A DNA stretch of 64,000 bases, taken from NCBI GenBank assembly GCA_021209875.1, contig JAGYVD010000008.1:2727501-2791500 (forward strand), read 5' to 3'. Positions within the stretch are counted from its first letter, which is position 1; every line of letters starts with the position of its first letter. The stretch is from Rosellinia necatrix (taxonomy: Eukaryota > Ascomycota > Sordariomycetes > Xylariales > Xylariaceae). Shown here piece after piece: positions 56,383 to 64,000 of this stretch. The position numbers were made by a program, and so were the translations under genes. The notes under the pieces are model-generated. The model was not told the origin of the DNA. It ran no database searches and saw nothing but the letters and a program-made list of their open reading frames with translations.

Positions 56383-58168
56383 TCATGGGGAATGGTTATA
56401 GAAATCATCCGAGAGGCAGGGGGCCTGTATGCACTTACTGGGCCTTTCCTCTATGCAGCTGATGCTCTCGCTCGGCGCGATGCTGGCCTTGTCGTCGTCA
56501 TCGGTGGGGTTTCTCCAGTCCTCCTCAGGTGGCGTCGGGATCTCCCGAGCCGAGACGTAGCTTGGAACGCGGCTGGGAGTCTCGGGCCGCGACTTGGACG
56601 GGCGCAGGGTGGTGGTCGTCTTCTCGCTACGGGCGGACACGAACGTCTCGGCTTCGGCGTCGCGGGATCGGCGCACGGTAGTGTGTCGCGAGCCGGCGTG
56701 GCTGCGACGATCGTCGTCGTCGTGCTTATGCTTGGAACGGGACGACACGTGGCTGCGGCGGTCATCATCGTCGTGTTTAGAGCGCGACGACCTATGGCTG
56801 CGGTGGCCATCATCGTCAAGTTTAGGACGCGATGACCTATGGCCGCGGCGATCCTCATCGTCGTGTTTGGAGCGCGATGACCTGTGACTCCGGCGATCGT
56901 CATCGTCGTGCTTAGAACGTGACGACACGTGGCTGCGAGTGTCAGGCGCCTTGGGAGGAGCCTCGGACGGGGGCTGGGGCTTGCGACGCTTGAATAATTC
57001 GGCGTGAAGTTGCGACTTGGGGTTCGTATCCTTGTCCTTCGATTTTGATTGGCCGCGATCTTCGTCTTCCGCTACCATCATCGGCGGGGGCGGAGGAGGA
57101 GGGGGGGGGGGAGGCATGGGCGCCTGTGAGCCAACGTTGCTCTTGTGCTCCGTCTCGGTGATTAAGAGGGGCTCCGGAGTAGGCTCAACGCTGCGGTCCC
57201 GAGTTCGCGGGCTCGAGCTGGGGCGACTAGCGGGATCGTCGAGTTCTTCCACAGGGGGGAATGTCCGTTTGCGAGGGTCGTGTCGTGTAGGCGGGTCGGG
57301 CGTACTCGTTTGATCCGGGACGAGGATACTGCTCGGGATATCTAACCTTCTCGACGGTCCTCTCTAGCTCGACGTAACGAGGCTGCTGCTGATCCGGCTG
57401 CGGTCCCTGATAGGAGGCCCGGCGCTGGAAGGGTGACTCGGTGAATTCCTGGCGCGGAGCACGGTCACGTTCCTTTTTCGAGAAAGCATAGCTGATTCCA
57501 GCCCCTACGGCGACACCGGCGGCGACAGCGCCCAGAACGCCAAACACGGCACCAGCGCTGAGACCCTTTGAGCTCTCCTGGGGTGGAGCGGCGGATTCGA
57601 AGGTCGACGTGGTAAAGCTACGCCGTATAATTCTATAGGTATCATCCTCTGCGGGCTGGGGTTGGAGCGTCGCCAAGCCCGGTCGCAACGGGGCAGCTGA
57701 GCCGGCCACAGACCGTGCGGCCCCGGTTACCGAGGAGGCACCATCCAGGCCCCAGTTCAGGATCCGAGTGACCTGCTTCGTCGTCGTCGACTGGCCATAC
57801 CCCGCATTCGAACCTGCATAGACAATCTCGACGGTGTTTCCCTCGAGGTCGGTCGCGCTGGCGCGGCTTTCGCCGTTCGGGCCATCGTTCTCTTTGAGGT
57901 GAATTTGGGAGTTGCCGTTCGGGTTGGCTCTCCTTGCAGCAGCATGGAAGGCAGAAACGGCAGACGGCGAGCTGGCGGCGAGGACGATACGAGTCGGCCT
58001 GGGCCGATCGGCGCATGCCTTGACCTCGAAAGCCGGATCCGGGTTGCCGAAAACAATGGAGCCCGCGTTGGCCGATATGAAGCGCAGGCCGAGGGGTTGT
58101 GTGACGGCCGAGTAGAAGGAAGCAGAAGGGGGGAGGTCCCTGACCTGGACGCACGGTAGAGCCTGCAT
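56383..58168 (-). CDS. VOC/glyoxalase-fold protein with membrane segment and charged repeats
   Basis: The N-terminal part is a vicinal-oxygen-chelate (glyoxalase-like) domain: VQVRDLPPSASFYSAVTQPL, then ATDLEGNTVEIVY. A glycine/alanine-rich hydrophobic stretch follows (SAGAVFGVLGAVAAGVAVGA), a likely membrane helix. After it comes a disordered tail with a proline run and five tandem copies of a 15-17 residue unit (SSRSKHDDDDRRSH). A one-base shift separates two long frames near 57254-57259, where the minus strand has six C. Removing one joins them into about 594 residues; a shift slightly further upstream would serve as well. The architecture is conserved in fungi as far as I recall, but no function is established. 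I see no metal-ligand set clear enough to claim glyoxalase activity. Confidence 0.75.
56697..56928 (-). repeat. Coding tandem repeat, five SSRSKHDDDDRRSH units
   Basis: Five units of 15-17 codons in the C-terminal tail of the VOC-fold protein. Each has an SR pair, a short acidic run and a basic end, so each is a zwitterionic block. Unit three has diverged most (RPKLDDDGHR). Confidence 0.9.
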
Positions 58169-58434
58169 GAGGGGCCGATGCTGAGGCGTTGGTGGGTGTG
58201 CCTAATAGGATGAGGGGAAGGGGGCCGTGAGTGGGTTTATGTCGTATTGAGGCTACCCTTACTTCTCTCGTCGAGCAAGAGCTGTGAGCTTGTATGAGAA
58301 GGTGCCGGCGGTGTAATGCAGAAGTGGCTAAACGAGGCCGATGCAGGTACCAAGGGAAACGTAGGTCGTATGTATCACTTACAGAGCAGCTGCGATGTAC
58401 AAGGTGAGACAAATGTGTGACCGACTTAAAGCTA

Positions 58435-58452
58435 CTGCTGCTGCTGCTGCTG
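58435..58452 (+). repeat. CTG triplet microsatellite
   Basis: About six perfect CTG units, non-coding. Confidence 0.85.
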
Positions 58453-58906
58453 TTGAATGCAGGTTTGACAGCTGGCTGTGAATCTGGTCTGGGCGGCGAT
58501 GGGAAAGAGGGATGGATATGAGCTAGGTAGCGTCTGTGCAAATGCGTCTATGTACGTACAGTGGTCTTCGCTTTAACTCTCATTCCCAACCCAAAAAAGA
58601 GCGTCGGGGGTGGAAAAGATAGAAGAAGAAGAAGAGAAGAACAAATGGGTAGTAAAGTACAACTTGCGAGACCAACATAAGGATGCTGCTTTGCCTTTTA
58701 AGAAAAGATCCGGGAAAGTCGACAAGGAGTGGCTCGGATAGACCAGTGACAGTTGTTGTCAGGGGTCCGTCCTATTAGGTACGGATGCAGATCGACTCGG
58801 CCATCGGCGGTGGCTCCCTAACCGGTGTGTTGTTGGCTCGTTCCCGTGTAGCTGAGGTGTTGGGTGTTCCCTCCTGCCCGCCCACCTCTGACAGGATGGA
58901 TAATGC

Positions 58907-58971
58907 ACACAAGATGGAGACACAAGATGGAGACGCAGGATGGGGACATAGGATGGGGACATAGGATGGAT
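58907..58971 (+). repeat. Five 13-nt tandem repeats
   Basis: Five adjacent 13-mers. The first two are ACACAAGATGGAG and the others drift to ACATAGGATGGGG. Non-coding, upstream of the VOC gene. Confidence 0.85.
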
Positions 58972-60803
58972 ACACGTGTTGCTCGACCGACTAATGGCGG
59001 TCCAGGTTAAGCAGGGGGAACACAAGCAGAGCTACGCGCGATACGCATACCGAGGTAGCATCTGGCGTCTGGCGCTGGACAACGAGTCTCCCGTATCTCG
59101 AAATCAAGTTAGACTTACCTCCACCCGCCCACCAAACTCCTCAACCTCCATCGCTATAGGCAAAACCATCGGAACGTCGGTGGCAGGCGCAGACGGGGGG
59201 GACGGGGGCGATGGGGCTTGACGGGGCTTCTTGGCAGCAGAGGGGCTGCCACGTTGGTTGATGCCCTACGAAGGACCTGTGATGTTCTGGCTCGCCCCCG
59301 TTTACACACATACATGATACATTAGGTCAGCCAGCTAGTTAGTTATCTAGGCAATGATTGCATTAGTGTCGGCTGAAGGCCATTCTGCCATTCTGCCAGT
59401 CGTTCGTCGTTCGTCGTTCGGATACCACTTCTCCTCGCACGATCTGGACGCTATGATCAATTCCAGCCAATTCGAGGCCGCACGCTTAGCAATTGGATTG
59501 ATTGGGACCGACGATTAGGACTTGACAATTCGGATGGACGATTGGGATCGACTGGGAGAATGGGTGATGGTGAAATGGGTCTCGGTGGTTGCTGGCTGCA
59601 TATCGATCAGGGATGGGCGCTTGCCCCGGGCCAGTTAGCGCACCCATTCTACATCGCCCCCCCAGATGGGATGGAGGTGAGGCCGTGGTCGTGTGGCGTC
59701 GGAGAATTGGTGACCATGACAGGTCAACATAAAACTGAGGATCCCCCCCCCCCTCCTCGGCCATCTCCAGTGCGTCATTCTCCATTCGACTGGTCGATGG
59801 CCCTTACACGTGTATTGTAGACCGATATCACCTTCAGAGTGGAGCCACGAGCTGAGTAACTGCGCCATACACTTAACCGCACTTAGCTGTTTGGAACCCA
59901 GGGCGACCGATCCTCGTCTCTTCTAGGCTACAAATCACTGGCTTTTTTCGCCTTCCATGTTTTGAGGCTTCATTTTTCTTTTGTTTCTTAGCTATCGTCT
60001 AGATTAGTATCGGGGGTATGACCAGCTGGGCCATAGTCCAGCGATGCGCGACGCCGATAATACCAATGACCGCTATCTCCGTAGTATTCTACTGCCAGAT
60101 CTGCGATTGTTTTAGCCCCGTTAGTCGAGCAATAACCTACGGCAGTGAAGGGACATATTGTAAATACAGCTCCCAACAAATGGCCCCCGCGAACCCGAAC
60201 CCGGTGTTTGCTTTTCCCTTTCGGCCGTTCCCTCTCGGACTACTACCCGAAACCAGATGATTTTTTCCACCTAACCTGGTTACGCCCGAGGATCGTGACG
60301 TGGGGCTACGTCGAAACGGCGAGCCATTGGTAGACCCTCATCCACACGGGTCGAAAGGCTTGCGATATTGCTCGCCATATCTTCACTCGAAGCCAACAGC
60401 GCCGGGGGCCCATCCACACACATTGGAGCATCGAGTTAGCAACACAAGGCAGCGAGAGCGGATGCTCTGTCCTAAGACTAATAACACGGGGGGAATTGAA
60501 AATACGAAGGGGAAAGAACGGTGGACCAGGTTGAATTGGCCCACCAAGACGGTGAAAACGTCTTGGATCTGCTGTTGAACGCCTAATGTTTTGGTTGTAA
60601 AAACAGAGACAGCAAAACTCGTAGACCCAAGCACTGGGGATGCCCGCATTCACTGCAATGTTGTATGACAGATCCTGCTGGGGTCATCGCCCGCTCATGT
60701 CAACCTCATATACGCACCACCGCCCATCTATCCCACGCACTTCATCCCGGGAGCTAGTCAGGGGAGATATCATGATGATTCGAGGACGATCAGTCAATAA
60801 GTC

Positions 60804-62122
60804 TTAAATGATGTCCCAAACGTCTTCGGCGGCGTGGCAGAACTTGCTGCAGGCAACGCTAGCGGAGAGACTGTAGTTGCTGATAGCAATCTTCTCATCC
60901 ACGAACTCGTCGGCGAAATTGTCAGACCCTTTGGCCATGGCGCCGACAAAGACGCATATGCTCTCCTTCGGCCCGAGGTTTTGGATATAATCCCTCGGCC
61001 GCACGATTTGCTCGTCAAAGCTGAGGGTGACCTTGCGGCAATTGGGTGGGAGATGATCGGTGATGGGATTTTGGATGACACGCAGCAGCTTCTCTTGCGA
61101 ATTCGTGGACCGGATGGATAAACGGTGGAGAAGCTGCACCATCAGACCGGCAAACCGTTTGAATGTTCTGGGGATCCGAACGGTTGGCGACACCTCAATC
61201 AAGACACCCTTCGCGGTATGGATATAGATCTGCAGCTTGCCGGCCTTGTTGATGGGGGAGTCGAGGAGGGTCAGGAGGCACTGGGTAAATTCAGTAGCGT
61301 CAGCATGTTAAATGCAGACTTTGGTGTTGGGTTGGTTGAACAACAGGAACAACAGCAAAGGCAGGAGGTAGGGCTACGCACCTGATGCGTAATATCAGGC
61401 CTCGCGTCGCTGATGTCACGGTTCATCTTGCGCATGACACCGATGTGTTCGTCGCTGTTGAGTAGGGAGTACTTGTCCTCGCGTTGGACGCCCATGCGGC
61501 CGGGACCACCACCGCCGTGGGAGGCTTTGTAGGTCTCGAGGCTAGCATTGGAGAGCACGACGATGAGCCGCGGTGTGTCCTTATCGCTGGCAGCGATGGG
61601 TACATTTTGTTCGGCGACGAGCTGAGGCAGGGCTGGTGGAGGGAGCGACTGGGTGCCTGGAGGTGAAGACATGTTATCAATAAAAAGCCACCGATAAGAA
61701 AGTGGCTGTAGCAGTGGCGGCGGCGGGAGCAATATCAGAAGTGGTATGGGAACTTGGTCAGGTAGAGAGGCAAGGGAGAAATTATTAGACAGTTCCAAGG
61801 TTAGGAGATGACGTGAGCAAAAGAAAAAGGAAAAAAGAATTGGGACCGTAAAGTCAATTCCGCTCTACCTCTCTCTCTCGTTTCCACAACCCAGTAGGTA
61901 CTTTGTAAGTTCAATGCCAATGCCAGCCAGTGGACAGAAGGTGCGGAGGCGGGGAGATAGCGTGGGGAGGAGTCGGGGTAACGCAGACAACAAAAGCAAA
62001 GAAAAAGGATACAGTGCAGGACGGAAGGGGAAGGAAATGAAGCAAATAAGATTCAAGAAGGAACATGAGGATGACTCACGGGGGCGTTTTCCAGCACGGG
62101 GATAATCTGGTGAGGCAGACAT
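60804..62122 (-). CDS. EMG1: rRNA pseudouridine methyltransferase EMG1/NEP1
   Basis: Preferred model: exons 62122-62080, 61656-61382 and 61280-60804, giving 264 residues. A shorter model starts at 61672 and has two exons (255 residues); both stay in frame. The longer start yields a KRPR nuclear-type signal and has a GTGAGT donor, but needs a 423 nt intron. The family core is unmistakable: [76 protein letters not shown] and the C-terminal [17 protein letters not shown]. Nep1 is a SPOUT-class enzyme that methylates a hypermodified pseudouridine in 18S rRNA and is essential for small-subunit assembly in the nucleolus. No frame problem is seen. Confidence 0.93.
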
Positions 62123-62489
62123 TCTGCTGACTTGACTGTTTCCTCTCTGGTAACTTATTTTCAGATGTCTCTAATTATTGTCTTTGCTTAATAACAAAGA
62201 CGGGGTAACGCGGGTAACCTGGGCTTGTTGCAGGTAACCTCGAAATAGTAGATTGCCCCTCCTCTAAGAGCAAGTGAGCAAAAAATGGTGGTTAAAGATA
62301 AGTATTTGTAATAAATATAAGCTTTAGGATGCAACTCGGTCCCTAATTAACCAAATATGGAGCTTGATCGTATATGTCGTTAAGGTCCAGGCAGGTAGTG
62401 GCAGAGTCAGATCGGTATTTGTGAGATGAAGAGGAAGGGGAAAAAAAAAAGAAAAAGGAAAAAAGGAGTCGGTGAGTGCTGCTTTATGT

Positions 62490-62650
62490 TATCTAGGTAT
62501 CTAAGTGGTGTTACTAGGTAGGTCGATACCAGATGGGGAATTACCCAGGTTAGATACTCAGGTTACTCTACTACGTACTTCGTACCGACATAACTAACGG
62601 GCGGTAGGTAGCCGGCCGAGATATGTAGGTATTAGTGACTGGGACAAGGT
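62490..62650. repeat. TAGG/CCTA repeat cluster 7
   Basis: Degenerate CTAGGTATCTAAG, ACTAGGTAGGTCG and GGTAGGTAGCC words in non-coding DNA upstream of EMG1. Confidence 0.55.
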
Positions 62651-63239
62651 TAGAGAGGTACCCCGCAGTTACGCCCATAGCTTTGTAGCTGGTCCAGGTA
62701 ACGAACGCATGGACACTACGGCCGATTTGTTTACTATTTACCTTTCTCATGGGAGAGGAAGAAATACATATATCTACACCTAGTGGCCTCTCCGTCAAGG
62801 CAGAACCTTGGAAGCTTCTGCTACAGCCCATACTAAGTATCTACTTTAGGGAGGTAAGTATCTATCACGGGTACCTTACTAGTGTTCTAGTGGGTCTTTG
62901 GTACCTGCTGTTAGCATCCATGAAGGGGAGGGGCAGCATGGCCCCGAATAGCCCAACGCCCCGAATAGCGAACGGCATAAGTCTCCGACTCCTACGCCCC
63001 GATAGACCATCGGTCATGAATGTCGGACACCGAAACATCACGGCATGTCGGCGTTGTTCGGCTACTATTTTTACTATTTCTTACTTTTCTTCACATAATC
63101 TTCCCCCTCCAACCCACGATCCCTTACTTTCTTTTTCTTCTCTTCGGCGACTATAACCACGACACACCAATCGCCTTCAGAATCATTCAGATGTTGACGT
63201 ATCGGATTGTTAGAAGTAGTAGCTCCGGGCATAGTCCGT

Positions 63240-63550
63240 GCTAAACGGTAACCTACCTAACCGAAGTCCTTAATTGCGATTCATGGATCCCCGTACCCCT
63301 TACATACATGCCTAGGTATGCTTATCTTTTTAACGTTCGATCAACTCGGTTCGGGCACCGAGTAGGACGGCACTATCAGATCATCTGGGCACGGGTCCTA
63401 TTCCTGAACTTCGGTGGGCACTGAGCTAACTAGTCTAAATTAGATAATTATCGATTGTAGCTGCTAGGTACATACCTATCACTAGCCTCAACATTCCGTG
63501 CCTGCTTGATGAGCCCTTAATGCTAGGTACTTAGTTACTCGGTGTTCAAA
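63240..63550. repeat. TAGG/CCTA repeat cluster 8
   Basis: Scattered CTACCTAACC, GCCTAGGTATG, GCTAGGTAC words, less dense than the others. Confidence 0.4.
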
Positions 63551-64000
63551 TAACCAACGACTCAGTACCTGTCAACGCCGCCTCTGTTGCTTCGGATTGC
63601 AGTGTAATGCGTGCGCTCCACCCTGAACGTTCTTTGGCCTGTCCATTCAAAGTCCTGCCCAGCACCTTCGGCTAGCCTGGCCCGGCACCTTGCAACCTAT
63701 GTATTAATCTGACCCAAACGAGTCATTAAAGGGCACCAATTTAAGCAGCAGGTCCCAATCTCTTTATTGTACACTGCCATTAGCTCATACCCATGAATCG
63801 CTAATGTTGCAAGTTTTAAATAGAAACCCACCTGTGTAGGTTTCACCCTCATACCTATAGCGAGGTAAATAAGCCATAATGCACCAGCCGGGGATATAGT
63901 TACCTATACTACAAAATCGGCAATCATAATAATGTTGATCTGGCGCTAGTCAGCTGACTAGTTCCAGACCAGGACGCAAACCAACTCATTGGTAATAAGA

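Larger units (their letters stand above)
58169..60803. other. VOC/EMG1 spacer
   Basis: About 2.6 kb with no supported gene. It contains a CTG microsatellite at 58435-58452 and five 13-nt repeats at 58907-58971. Minus frames at 59486-59785 and 60306-60653 lack domain features and are not called. Confidence 0.5.
62123..64000. other. Right-edge spacer
   Basis: No gene is supported. TAGG/CCTA words are dense at about 62490-62650 and 63240-63550 and recur near 63830-63910. A 135-codon plus frame at 62749-63156 shows no domain and is not called. Confidence 0.5.

Overview
This 64 kb window is nuclear DNA of a filamentous ascomycete (Pezizomycotina; a Sordariomycete is my best inference). The signs are conserved genes of that group interrupted by short GT-AG introns (mostly 50-160 nt, often with CTAAC/CTGAC-type branch sites), long intergenic spacers, and abundant short repeats. 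I found no bacterial, organellar or viral segment, no CRISPR array, no recognisable rRNA or tRNA gene and no intact transposon.

Layout from left to right: SQS1 G-patch/R3H protein (-), ATG4 autophagy protease (+), JJJ1-type J-protein (-), an SPX-RING ubiquitin ligase (+), a cytosine-deaminase-like amidohydrolase (-), then about 10 kb with almost no convincing genes (12.8-22.7 kb; one possible small spliced gene), a degenerate APH/kinase-fold protein (+), COG6 (-) head to head with ATG9 (+), mitoferrin (+), a DNAJC3/p58IPK-like ER co-chaperone (-), a probable augmin subunit HAUS1 (+), VAC14 (-, eight exons), a cytochrome-b5 fused sphingolipid delta-8 desaturase (-), a SAP1/spastin-like MIT-AAA ATPase (+), a VOC/glyoxalase-fold membrane protein with charged tandem repeats (-), and the rRNA methyltransferase EMG1/NEP1 (-).

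Most genes are housekeeping and many concern membrane traffic and autophagy (ATG4, ATG9, COG6, VAC14, MIT-AAA ATPase) or ribosome biogenesis (SQS1, JJJ1, EMG1). They are not a gene cluster in the metabolic sense. The most suggestive pairing is the shared COG6/ATG9 promoter. An ATCTGATAA iron-type GATA site lies upstream of mitoferrin.

Two window-wide patterns stand out. First, five conserved genes (JJJ1, amidohydrolase, mitoferrin, SAP1-like ATPase, VOC protein) each need exactly one base added or removed, and in each a homopolymer lies at or near the break. This looks like residual sequencing error rather than gene decay. Second, spacers carry dense clusters of degenerate TAGG/CCTA repeats centred on the palindrome TACCTAGGTA, nearly absent from coding exons. 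Exon structures were worked out by hand from splice signals and reading-frame continuity; no homology search was possible.
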